Source: Acanthamoeba sp. SK_2022b (taxonomy: Eukaryota > Discosea > Longamoebia > Acanthamoebidae). From it: DNA of 64,000 nucleotides. Each line of letters starts with the position of its first letter. Position 1 is the stretch's first letter. The notes under the pieces are model-generated. The model saw only the letters and a program-made list of their open reading frames with translations, was not told the DNA's origin and did not search any database. Below, one piece after another: positions 11,941-23,104 of this stretch. Position numbers and translations under genes: made by a program. Location: contig JANDJZ010000170.1 of the NCBI GenBank assembly GCA_027943245.1, positions 1-64,000 on the forward strand, given 5' to 3'.

Positions 11941-14208
11941 GGAAGGTGACGCAGGTGCACCGTAGTGCGGGGAGAAGCCCTGCGTGGACGCGGGGGTGAG
12001 GTAGACGTTGGCGCCCATCCCGTAGCCGAAGTATTCCTGGCATTCCATTGCGCACGCACACGCACGCGTGAGCGCAGGTCGGTGAACCAACACAACGACC
12101 GCGCAGCGACGCGGTGATGCCCACGAAGGTACCTGCAGTCCCTCGAGGAGCGCCCATACGCCATCGCAGTAGGTGGCCGGGTTGAGCATGCGCACCGAAC
12201 AGCCCTCCTGCGAACGCCGCCCGCCAGCGAAACGCAGTCGGTCAGGCCGCCGTTATATTTTTGCCGACAGCGCGCGCGTGCGCACCTTGAAGAACTGCTG
12301 GACCACTTCGGGCTCGGCGCGACCGACCGGATTGTGCGTCTTCCGCTTGCCGTCTGTGAGAGTGGAGCGAGGCTCTCGTCAACGATTATTATAATAATGT
12401 TTTATCATAAACTTTGTTTTTAAAAAAATAATAAATAAATAAATAACGAATATGAACAAAAATTGTGGGTGGGGAGACCTTGGTAGGAAGTGATGTCGAG
12501 GTTGCGCGTGAACTGGATGTCGAACCTCTCCAGCAGGCCTCGGGTCAGGTCGTCCTTGCTGATCAGCCCTGCGTAATAATCTGCACACGGCACCCGCACA
12601 CATGCGCACACGTACACAGGTGGACACGACTGACGGTGAGGCCAAGTAAACTGGTGGCTGGGCCGTCGACAAAAAGGCGTGCGAAAGAAGGACCCTTGTC
12701 GCGGTTGCGCTGAACGAAAAGGGGCGCCTGCTCCCAGTACTTGTCGAAGAAGTCGTCCGCGGTCATGCCGCCGCCCATCATCCACTCGAACAGCTGCCGG
12801 TCGCGCTTGCCCGTCCACCCGAAGGCGCCCGCCGGCTGGTCCATCATCGCGTCGTCGGGCTCCTTGCCCTTGCCCTTCGAATCGTTGACGGGCTCGGCCG
12901 CTGTCGCTGTGTCGACGTCGACGTCGACAGGCGCGGCGTCCTCGTCTATGGGCATGTCGTACAGGCGGCCCTTGCGCAGCATCCAACCAAAAATCGAATA
13001 TCTCGGCCTGCGCCAATCACGCGATCGCGCCCGTGTGAGCCGTGGCGTGGCGATGCGCAAGAGATGTGTGCGGCGAGCGATCACGAACCGATTGCCGGTG
13101 ACGGGGGTCACGACGTGGTCGCGGGGCACGTTGAAGGCCACCAGCGAGTTGAACTCTGGGACATAGGTCTTCCCGCCCTCCAGGTCTTCCAGCAGGCCTG
13201 AAGGCGAGGTCCGTCGCGACAAGGGCGCGTGTCACTTGAAGGCCAATGCATGCCCCAGCGCGCGCGCGTGTTTGGTGAGGGCGCGGCGTGTACCTCCGTA
13301 TTCCTCCTTCCAGTCTTCGGTCAGGTAGTAGATGACCGCGAGCTCGCGCGAATACTCTTGGCCATCAATCGTTTTGAAGGCCCTTGCGACGCACACACCA
13401 CCCCCAACCAATGAGGTGAGCTGTCCTCAACTATTATCAAAATAAATATATCAAAAAATAAAATAAAACAAAATAAAATCCTAAAATGTGACGTACTTGT
13501 CGTCGTGGGCAGCGATGTGGTCCCCGCCCACGTAGCGCGCGGCCTGGAAGGTGTTCTCGATCACGTCCTCGACGTCTTCAATGCGTCCCGCACGCGAATG
13601 GGAATGGCCGGCGCGCGCGTGAGCAAAGAAGAGGTCGCGTGTTCGCGGAAACAGGAGATCAAGGGGAGGCACTGAGTGTGCACGCACCTTGATCGTCGGC
13701 CCGCCGCCTCTTCTCGGCCTTGAGCAGCTGCTGCGAGAAGATGCCCAAGATGGCGTGGCTGTTGGGGAACTCTTGGGTGATCCCAGAGACGACGGCGATG
13801 TGAGACGAAGGTGGTGTGAGACCTCCACACGTGTGCTGACATAGCTGGTGGGCGCGCCCGCGCAGCGTTTGGGGGGGGGGGCGCAGTTCGCTCACTGACC
13901 TTTCGAAGACATGAAGTGGTGCTGGGCGTTGTTGTAGGTCGTGGGGTCAGCGGGATCGTACTCGGCCTTGGACTCGAGCCACTCCTCTGCCCGCGGGAAA
14001 GGAGAGAGAGAGAGACCCGCCTGTAAGCACGGGCGAGCGAGTCGCGTGTAGAGCGACAACGAATGGCGAGGTGAGGCCTCACCTTTGGTCATGTTCTCGA
14101 ACGTGTGGAGGATGCGACGCGCGACGGGCTCCGGCAGGAAGTTGGAGATCTTGAGCAGACCTGTGCCACGATTTAACCTCGCATAAAAACTCATTTTTGC
14201 AAAGGCAC

Positions 14209-14268
<60 letters not shown>

Positions 14269-16505
14269 CAGCCACACAAGGCCACGCAACCCGAGCCTAC
14301 CCCCGTTCTTGTTGACTCGATCGCGCAGATCGTCGTACTGTGCCATCCAATCGCCGAGGTCAAAGTGCAACCGTCCGTAGAGCGACGACTTCCTGTGAGT
14401 GGGGGGGGGTTGGAGGGTGTCGGTTGCCAGTCACGCAGCGCGCGCGCGCGTGCGAGGAAGAACACGTACGCAAACTTGTCGGCGGCGGAGTCGATCCACT
14501 GCGAGATCTTGAATCTGCCCTCGCCCGAGTCGATGTCCAGCACAGAGCCAAACAGCTCGCTCACCTGCTCCATGAAGCCGTCGCGCCTCGGGTCGTCCTG
14601 CGCATCGTGCCGCCAATCAGAGTTCAGAATTCAGAATTGTGGTTTCCCAAACGTTTCGTTTCATTTTAGAAAACGAAAGATACGACGCGCACCTCTCGGT
14701 CAGAGTGGACCAGGCCCATGTACTGCTGGTAGTTCATCGGAAGGGTCTTGCGCGCCTGCGGAAACACACGAAGTCGTTGTGTGATGCGTGGGAACGACAC
14801 GATCGCGAGACTGTGTGGGCGTGGCGCGTTACCTCGAGGTTCTCCCTCTCCAGACACTGCATGGCGGATGCGATCGTGTCCTTGAACAGGCGACTCCACG
14901 TGGCCCTCTTGCCCGGCGCCATCAACACGTGAAGCGAGTGCTTGGCCGCCTCGGCGGAAGACCCGCTGTGGATGGGCGTCAGGGTGAAGGCCACCTGCTT
15001 GGGGATGTAGGCCAGGTCACCCGCACGGAGCGTGTACTCGTCCATCTCCTCCACCATCTCCCCGGCCTCCATGTCCTCCTCCTCCTCTTCCTCTTTCTCC
15101 TCCTCCTCCTCCTCCTCACCGTCTTCATCATTCTGACGTGCGGGTCTCTCTGCGTTATGTTAAATAAATTAAATAAATAAGATTTTTTAGGAAATAAACA
15201 GTGGATTTTCGGAAATAAAAACAGTAAAAAAATGTACACGAGGTGGTCGTACTTGTGAAGACTCTGAGGAGCTGTGCGCCCTCGCACTGGAAGATGAAGA
15301 CATCGACGGACAGCTCCTCGCGCTGGTCGGCCGCCGCTGGCGCGCCAAAGAGGGAGACCGACGGCGACGCCGAGCTCGCCTGGGTTCCGGAGGACGAGGA
15401 TGACGACAACGAGTCTGTTGCGGCAAAGGGCGAGGGAGTGGCGGCCGCCGGGATGTCAAAGGTGACGGACGAAGGGGCCGCGAGATTGGAGAAGTCTAAG
15501 AGCGACGCAGATGACGACGATGACGATGACGATGCTGCGGTGGATGACGACGACGAGAAGTCAAAGAGGGAGGACGACGTCGACGTGGTGGCGGAGGCGG
15601 GTATCGTGAGATTGGAAAAGTCGAACGCCGGAGCCGGAGCCGGAGCCGAAGTGGTGGCGGCGGCAGGGGCGGAGGGTGAGGACGGGACGGGAGCGAGGAC
15701 GAGCTCGAGAGAGGAGCCCGCGGCGCCCCAGAAGGCGTCGGTGAGGGCGAGAAGGCGGCCCAACGAGGGCACGAACGAGGCAAAGTTGAAGAAGCGTATC
15801 TGCGGCAGTGATCCCCCACGACCACCTTTCAGCGTTTGTGCAGCGCTACAGTATGCGTGAGGGAAGAGGCAACGAACCGTGTGGCCCTTGTTGACGAACG
15901 AGTAGACAGCGTCGGAGGTCACGGGGATCTTGCGCGAAGGCAGACCTGTGTGGCGTTTGAGAGAATAATATTTAAATTTTAATTTTAAATAAAAATTAAT
16001 AAATAATGATAATCATAGAGCAGGTGGCACCTTGCGTGCGTGGGCAGATGGAGGGCTTGGGCAAAACGAGGACGTCGTCCTTGAAGACCACCGTGCTCTG
16101 ATGGCCAGTGCCATCCAAGATGGCCTTCAGCTGGCCCTGCCAGTCGCCAAACACGTTCGTCTTCACGAAATCGGCGGAGCTGCCGTCCTCCTGGCCTTCA
16201 ACTTCTTCGCCGTCCTCGTTCTCGTTGTTGGCCACCAGAACTTGCTTTCCCTCGAATTCCTCCTCGAACTCTTGGATGCTGAGCGGCGCGAGCATGTGGC
16301 TGAAGAAAGCTTCCGCCTCATCTCTCGACGGCAGTGCCAGTGTCGAATCGAACAGTCCGTAGAGCTGCTCACCAGCGGCTCTGGCAGTAGCGGCAGCCAT
16401 CTCAACTTCCTTCTTCCGGCGCTTCAAATCTCCGGATGAAGACGATTTTGATCCACTGCTCTTGCCACCACGCTTCTTTGATGGTATGGCCCACCTCCTC
16501 TTCAT
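10219..16505 (-). CDS. Triple 2-oxoglutarate-oxygenase-like fusion: degenerate JmjC, P4H-like domain, RIOX1-type JmjC
   Basis: Many-exon gene. N-terminus [20 protein letters not shown] with a second KRRKK cluster, nuclear-signal-like. Module 1 (about 16400-14290) follows the RIOX/NO66 order: [17 protein letters not shown], then a long Ser/Ala/Pro insert, [48 protein letters not shown] and [13 protein letters not shown]. It lacks HxD and the distal His. Module 2 (14165-12985) is a prolyl-hydroxylase-like domain: [28 protein letters not shown] (HxD), [27 protein letters not shown]. Module 3 matches RIOX1: [50 protein letters not shown] (HxD), [28 protein letters not shown] (distal His), HSLHLTVST, then the winged-helix-like tail to [11 protein letters not shown]. 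One exon (about 13010-12690) spans the module 2/3 boundary without a stop, and the 1/2 boundary is a checked in-phase splice (NGG, then LLKIS). Known RIOX1 hydroxylates a His of ribosomal protein uL2 in the nucleolus; that function for module 3 is inference. Confidence 0.8.
11112..11180. repeat. (TG)n microsatellite in an intron of the oxygenase fusion
   Basis: TG run; on the sense strand the intron begins GTAACACACGCACAC directly after the codons for SKLR and ends in a normal CGAGCAG acceptor. Confidence 0.9.
11876..11940. repeat. (TG)n microsatellite in the intron splitting the HYDD motif
   Basis: TG run (sense CA) within the intron that interrupts the Asp codon of the RIOX1-type HxD motif; both splice sites are canonical. 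Confidence 0.9.
14211..14266. repeat. (CA)n microsatellite in the module 1/2 junction intron
   Basis: CA run (sense TG) in the intron that joins the degenerate JmjC module to the prolyl-hydroxylase-like module. Confidence 0.9.
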
Positions 16506-16942
16506 ACTCTTCCTTCTCCTGTGGCGAATGGCAACACAATCGCAACGTTGGAAGCAATCTGTTGCTATTGGGAAAAAAGAAGGAAAACTCATTTCTTTTT
16601 CTATGACATGCGGAACTCCATTCTTCGATTATTGCCGACACGTATACTCGATGATCGGCCTACGATTTCCCATATCAGCTTGGAACACAGGTATGCTAGG
16701 TATTATCTGTTTGGGCACTGATGCATAGTTGAGAGTTTAGGCCACACAGTCGTCTCGTTGAGCGCCAGGGGGTCAACCGAAGAGAAAGAGAGGTGCCCGA
16801 GTCTTTGTATTACCCCGCTAACCGTCAAGAAACTAAGTGGACACAACACAGCAGCAAAAAACGCCTCCGGAAGTTCAGTTTGCAGACGTGAAGCAGGGAC
16901 ATCACCGAAAAAGAACGAAAGAGACAACGGACACGATAAAGG
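16506..16942. other. Divergent intergenic region (oxygenase fusion / Ras-like gene)
   Basis: About 440 bases separating two start codons that point apart. The left part may include 5' untranslated sequence of the oxygenase gene. No conserved protein frame is visible; both promoters are expected here. Confidence 0.5.
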
Positions 16943-19624
16943 ATGAGCGGGAAGGAGTATTACAATTTTTTGGTTCTTGGGGCGGAGGCCACCGGCAAGA
17001 CTTGCCTTTGCTCCTGCTTCTCCCGGGGCTTGTTCCTCGACCAACACGTGCCCACAATAGACGTACGTTCCCCGTACAAGCTAGCAACTAATATTACATT
17101 TTATTCGACAAAATGCTGTCACCGTGCAAACCATAACCTGGTATTGACGCCCACCAGGACGAGTACAAGAAGACCATCACATACGGCACCGAGGTGGACC
17201 TCACCATAGCCGACCTTGGTGGCTGGTGAGACTTTCGCTCTACTTCTTTCTGTCTCTTTCCGGTGTTGTCTTGTGCAGTATTACCCCATTGGGCAATGCT
17301 AAGTGTAAACTTTTTTTTATGCTTTTATTTTGAATGCCAGGCACATTGACAGCGTCGACCAGGACTGCCTCCAGCGCATCAAATGGGCACAGGGCGTCGT
17401 GTTGGTATATGACATCACCAACCCGGGCTCCCTCCAATTGCTCAGCGAGATCAAAGCCAAGGTCGACCAGGTCAAAGATATCAAGTAAGTTCTGTTTCGC
17501 TTCCCTTCATTCTTTGGCTTTCGTGTCTCACCGCTTTTCACTCTTTTATTGGCGTTGGGTCGTAAAGGTCGACGGATGAATACAAGCTGCCGACGATCGT
17601 TGTGGGCACCAAGGCCGACCTCGAGGAATACAGGGCCGTGACCGGCAGCGAGCTCAAGAGGTGGGCCGACGAGCACGGGGTAAGCTACTACACCGAGGTA
17701 TGCTACCCGCCCTCGTCGAAGCCTGGCACCGGTGTCGACCCGTTGCGCTCACACTAGCCTTGACGTTCACACCGCGCGCTTCAGGTGGGTCTCGGCAAGG
17801 ACATCTACGGCGCCAAGGAAGTGTTTATGCGCTTGATCGGCGAGATTCGCGCCCAGGAGCAGGCCAAGAAGGATGCCAGGGCTGCTCCCAAGGCGCCCGA
17901 GGAGGGCGAGAAGAGAAAGGTAACAACACACGGCACACACTGCACAAACGCAACGTTTCAGGCAGTAAACTGATCCGATTTGCTTCTTCTCACGTTCGCT
18001 TCAGAGCTTGATGTCCCCGCGGAGTCTGCTGACGATCCGCAAGCGCGGCCAGACCGTGTCGCAGCAGGAGAAGGCGTCCGAGGCGGAGCCCGCAGCTGCC
18101 GCCGCCTCCGCCACCGCCGATGCCTCGAACAACAACCAGGAGGAGAAGGAGAAGGAGAAGGAGATGAAGAAAGAGCAGAAGGAGAAGGAGAAGGAGGTCA
18201 AGAAGCAGCTCAAAGAGCAAAAGGCCAAGGAGAAGGAGGAGAAGGAGCGGTTGAAGAGGGAACAGAAGGACAGACAAAAGGCCGAGAAGGTTATGGAGAA
18301 GGAGAAGAAGGAGCAGGAGAAGCTCGAGAAGGAAAGGGAGAAGGAACTGCAGCAGCAGCAGCAGCAGGCGCAAGCCGCGCCGGCCGAGGCGGAGGGGACC
18401 AGCGCCGCCGAAGAGGCGCCACCGGCGGCCGTGGAGGCAGTCGTCCAGCCCGCTGTGGTCGTCATCGCTCCGACAGATAGCGTGGAGATGTCGGCGGTGG
18501 CGACGGTCGACCTCGAGCAGGAGACGACCCCCGGCTCGCACACGTCGGAGACGCCGGCCCAGCCGGACAACGACGAGACCTTGCCGGAGGTCAAGGAGAC
18601 GGCCGGTGACGGCGGCGACGGCGAGAAGAAGGAGAAGGAGAAGAAGGAGCGACGAAAGCGCCGCGAGACGATCGCCGCGCTGCTCTCCCCGCGCAGGCAC
18701 TCGGTCGGCGGCAAGGAGGCCGGCTCGGTCATCACGCCCGCGCGCGACGGGTCGATGAGCGAGAACGTCGAGGTCGTCCACGAGGGCCTGGTCTCGCCCC
18801 GTGGCCAGGGCGCCGAGACCATGCGCGAGAACAAGAAGAAGAGCCGCCTCAGCCTCAAGCGCTTCCGCCGCAGCGAAATCTACCCCAAGCCCATGGCCAG
18901 CAGGACGCTCAGCGAAGGGCACGAGGAAGAGGGGTATGTACACCTGGGGCAAAAAATATTTTATTTATTATTTTTATATAACTATTATTTTATTTATTAT
19001 TTTTAATTAACTATTATTTTTACTTTTTTATTTTGGAGAACTCACGTGATATGTCTTTTGGCCAGGTCGGCGAGCACGACGCCACAGGTGCAGTTCCTGC
19101 GCGTGACCAAGCCGCTCGACGCGCTGGCTGAGCACTACAAGATCTCGCCAGTAGGCTCCGAGTCGCCCGTCATCTCCGCCGACCAGTCGATCCCAGTCAC
19201 GCCCGTGAGCCACCCACACCTCGCGCCCCACGTCGCTCCGGCGTCGCCGCCGCCCCAGCACGCGCAGATGTCTCCGCGCATGCGGTCGCCGTCGTTCCGC
19301 CACGCCCCTGCCAAGCCGCTGCCCACCACGCCCATCGCCGGCCGCCAGCCCGCTCCGTCGCGCCAACCGCTGCCCCCTCTCCCCTCGCAGCCCACTTCGA
19401 CCGCGTCGTCTTCGGTGAGCTCGCACACGGCGCCCATGCCGGCGATCGAGGTCATGGGCGAGCCGGTCACGTCGCCGGGTGCGGCCACGTTCGAGTTCCC
19501 CAACCTGGAGGACCTGCCCATCTTCCAGGACCTCTTCCCGCCTCCTTCCCACCTCGGACCGCCGCCGCCTCCCCCGGGCCAGGCCGGAGCTTCGGCAAGC
19601 GGGGCCGGTGGGGTAATGTGCTGA
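16943..19624 (+). CDS. Ras-like GTPase with long charged C-terminal tail
   Basis: Multi-exon gene. The G domain fills the first 200 or so residues: P-loop GAEATGKT, DEYKKTITYGTEVDLTIAD, switch II DLGGWHID, VVLVYDITNPGSL, VGTKADL (TKxD, as in Rho) and a final helix ending MRLIGEIRAQEQAKK. The Gln usually following DxxG is Trp. After it comes a Lys/Glu-rich stretch of about 75 residues (from EEKEKEKEMKKEQKEKEKE to ELQQQQQQ). This looks like a single alpha helix or coiled coil. Ser/Pro-rich low-complexity sequence follows, with a second basic patch (KKERRKRRETIAALLSPRR), then a Pro-rich end PPPPPPGQA. The last residues are GGVMC: one terminal Cys, neither CaaX nor CC/CxC. A signalling or scaffolding GTPase is likely; the partner is unknown. 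The tail's middle (about 18008-18950) is one long exon. Confidence 0.85.
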
Positions 19625-20059
19625 TCTCTCGCTTTTTTTTTTCGTTCTTCGCTTTCCTCTTCGCTCTTTCGCCTATCTATTTATTGCTGATCCCAGCGCT
19701 CTCTACCTCCACTCTGCCTTTCACTCTCTGCGCTTCGCTCGTTTGCTGTATGTCTTGTTTGATATCCGCAATAAGAAATAGTTCCACCACACTCGACCCA
19801 ATTCAGTCTAACGTGTTGCCGGCATGCTGAAGGTTGAAGGAGTAGAGATCGAGGAGACACCGGTGCGCCCACCACGACCAGCCCGCCTGCCCGGAGCGCG
19901 GTAGACCTTTCAATCCTCTTCTGCTGAGGCTGTGCCCTCGTCTCACGAGCTCACCGGGCTCCACCAGGTCGCCTCCCCCAAGCCAACAGAACAGCTGAAG
20001 CGCGCGAGAGATCAGTTTACAGAAATATTTATTTATTTATTCAACCGCGTGTCCACCGG
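19625..20059. other. Convergent intergenic region
   Basis: 435 bases between the 3' ends of the Ras-like gene (+) and DCN1 (-). T-rich just after the Ras-like stop, ATTTATTTATT near 20030. Nothing else recognisable; presumably 3' untranslated sequence of both genes. Confidence 0.5.
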
Positions 20060-20820
20060 TCAGTCCTTTCGTCGCGCGTCGGCCACGTAGTCGTCGAGCA
20101 TGACAGGCCACGCCTCATCTTCTGAGTAGTTGGAGAAATCGGGCGTCATGGTAGTGACGAATTCGAGCATGCACGACCACTGATCAGCGTTGATGGCGTT
20201 CACGTCGGCCTTGGTTTCGAGATAAGCGCAAAGGGGGGCGACGTGGTGCAGCTTGCTCTCGCCAAGCACCAACTGGAACATGCCCAGTGCGATGCTCTTG
20301 TCGATGACCTTCTTCATCTTTGACTCGCGGCACAGCTCGAACGTGTACTTGTAGAGCTCAGCAAATTCGGGCGTTGTTGAGGACCTGCGCGATAGTATTC
20401 CCCATTAATGTATGAATTCCAAAAGGGAAAGGGATTAAGAGGTGCGTACTTGGTGCCTTTGCCAGAGGTTACTGCAGAGCAGTGACCCAGGGCGCGATCT
20501 GCGCTCTTGAGCTTGGTGCCCACCTTCTTGAGTGCGTAGGCATCATCGTCAAAGCCAAGATTCTGCATGCCAGCGAGGAATTCGCTCTGTGTGATTTCTC
20601 CCATTGTCGCACAACCGCACTCCTTCTGCAACAGGATGAGCACTCGCGACTGTGGATCGATGCCCATCTCGCCACACAGCTTTTCCAGACCATCAACTCC
20701 AATGTACGCCTCATCGTCGTTGTTCACGCCGGCCTCCTTGTACTCCTGGAATGCCTTCAAGATGGCGGCGTCATAGTTCTTCGCTGGCGATCGTGCTGAA
20801 CTCCTGGCGTTGCGGCTCAT
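20060..20820 (-). CDS. DCN1: DCN1-like protein (cullin neddylation co-E3)
   Basis: Two exons with the join checked: 20820-20450 and 20384-20060, giving VGTKLKSADRALGH, then GTKSSTTPEFAELYKYTFEL. The EF-hand-like first half has VDGLEKLCGEMGIDPQSRVL and SEFLAGMQNLG. The second half is the PONY domain, with FQLVLGESKLHHV, NADQWSCMLEFVTTM and the conserved NYSEDEAWPVMLDDYV. Its acidic/aromatic residues form the cullin-binding (DAD) patch in yeast and human. DCN1 proteins help UBC12 transfer NEDD8 to cullins. There is no UBA domain at the N-terminus; it starts MSRNARSSARSPAKN, a short basic lead, as in the shorter DCUN1D forms. Length about 230 residues, complete. Confidence 0.93.
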
Positions 20821-22006
20821 CTCGTCTGGATTGATTTTTTTTTGATATGTAATTAGTTTCTTTCAAGCCTTGTTTTGATCTTTAGTTACGATTTTAACTT
20901 TCTGTGAACATTCTCTTCCAAGAACAAGTATGGAAAGAAGAGACTTGCGGGAAATTACAAGGGAAAAGTCATAAAGCAGTTGTCTTCAATGTTGGCCCTG
21001 TTGGAGTGGCCACTTGGGGCAAGGAGCAGCAGACAGAATGACAGCAGCTCCTGGGCCACCCCAAACAAGAACATCATGAGTGTAGACACCCCACCCACTG
21101 TGGAATGGGACACTGTTCTACTGTCTCACTAGGTACAGAGTCAAGGACACCCACCTGGCTGTGCCCAGCCACAGCTTGGTTGGGTCCACCCTCATCCATT
21201 CATGCCACTTGAGTTTGCAGCCTTAGGAGGCTGTGTTCACATTTTTGAATTGCATCTACCCTTAAGTCTTTGTAAGCTGGGCCAGTGGTCTGGAAGTGGG
21301 GGAGGTCCTCGTTGACAGGAGGTTATACTTTCACAACAGGAGAGTACTGTGAGGTTGAGGTTATCCTTACACCACCTGCAATATCCCCCCATACCACTGG
21401 ATCAGGTCATCTGTAGCATGGTTGCCCAGGTGCAGGCCTATGTCTGTTGTGCCCAAAAAGTGGTCCAAACAAGTCACACAACAGGCCAGGCAACCCACAC
21501 ATGGGCCAGGGTGCACATGATGACTATAGTGGAGGTGGTGTTAGCAGCACACAAATGCTGTATTGACTGGATGAGGGCAAGACCTCCTCACCTCAGCAAC
21601 AAACAAAAGCCCAGTGTGACCTAACCCTAAATCAACAAATGAGTGTAGTACATGCAGGTGCAACACAACGACCTCCAACACTGATGCTGCCTAGCCAGAC
21701 CACACCCAACGACCAACCCACCCACGCCCAATCCTGCACAGGTGAGCAGGCTGAACTCAGCACAAGCCCATACCTGCAAATGGAGGCAGGTTGTAGGATC
21801 AAATATACACAATTACAAAACAAAACAATGTTGGCCCTGTTGTGGGCAGCATGTACAACTGGCCATGGGGGAACATTTTGCACCAAAGCCAGCTGTGGGC
21901 ACAGCCAGTTGCATACTTGGTTAGCCCTTGTGCTACAAAAGCGATGATTGACAGAAAGGAAAAAGGACACATTATTATGGAAAATGAAATAAAATAACAA
22001 CAGGAA
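20821..22006. other. Divergent intergenic island of lower GC
   Basis: About 1.2 kb between DCN1 (-) and the TGT gene (+). From about 20980 to 21950 the composition and word use differ from the exons. AATGTTGGCCCTGTTG occurs twice (about 20989 and 21827). Open frames are short and unrecognised. The stretch next to the TGT start is A-rich. It may hold a decayed element or an unrecognised gene. Confidence 0.45.
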
Positions 22007-23067
22007 ATGGCGGCGCAAGCGGCGAAGGGCAGCCAGCGACTGCTTTGCGTGGGCGAACGCAACTCATTTGCATCCAGTCTACGGAGCACCCAGCCCGCAT
22101 ACTGTCTCACTTCCCTGCTTCATCTCCGCAAACGACGATTTTCCACCGATTCTTCATCTTACTCCTCTGCGTTGAGCTACCCGCCGGCGCCCGAGTCAGG
22201 CGAGGCGTTGCACCATGCTCCGACGTCCTTTCCTTCCCATTCCTCCGCGCCTTACTTCCACTTTGAGGTGCTGCACCAGTCCAAGCGCTCCGGAGCTCGC
22301 GTCGGCCGGATACACACACCACACGGTACGCGTCGCCCCTCCCTCGCCAGGCATCGTTTGCCTGTTATCGTTGGCTGACGCGCGCGGGCCCCGTGCAGGA
22401 GTGATCGAGACGCCGGGCTTCGTGGCCGTCGGCACAAATGGAACGCTCAAGCATGTACGCTTTGTGTTGCGCGTGTTGTGGTTGCGCGTGGCTGCGCAAA
22501 GCGTCTCATCAAACGATGCGTGGATCGTCAACAGATCTCCACTCTGCACGGCGGCGAGATGGGCGTGCAGGCCATGTTCATGAACACCTACCACCTCCTC
22601 CTGTGCGTGTGAAGCCAATCGATAACCCCCCTCCCCCAGCCCGAAGTAGTGATCTGCTCCCTACGTGATCGACTAACGCCGCGGATCACACAACACACAC
22701 ACACACATCATGCACACGCACACGCACACTCACGCACGCACGCACGCACGCACGCACGCACACACACATCACATACAGGCACCCGGGACCGGACGTGATC
22801 AGCAGCGCCGGCGGGCTGCACAAGTTCATCCGACACAAGTCGCCCATCATGACGGATAGCGGCGGCTTCCAGGTGAGCTGCTTTCCCCAGCGCGCGCCAG
22901 TGTTGCGTGCGTGCGTGCGGACCTGAACTCACCACGGTGAAGCGCAGGTAATGTCGATGGCCTCGCGAGATCAATTCATTTACTCGCACCAGCTCTCCGA
23001 AGAACACGAAGGAGAGCAGCTCGCCCGGTACGGCTGCTCCATTTCTCAAAGCAACATTGTATTGTGT

Positions 23068-23104
<37 letters not shown>

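Noticed and set aside
15243..15860. Plus-strand acidic ORF of 205 residues (DDDDDDD-rich)
   Set aside because: It is antisense to the Ser/Ala-rich insert of the oxygenase fusion, whose frame is supported by splicing and flanking motifs.
17990..18952. Minus-strand ORF of 320 residues, Leu-rich
   Set aside because: Mirror of GAG/AAG codons in the charged tail of the Ras-like gene; the plus frame is continuous with the GTPase domain.
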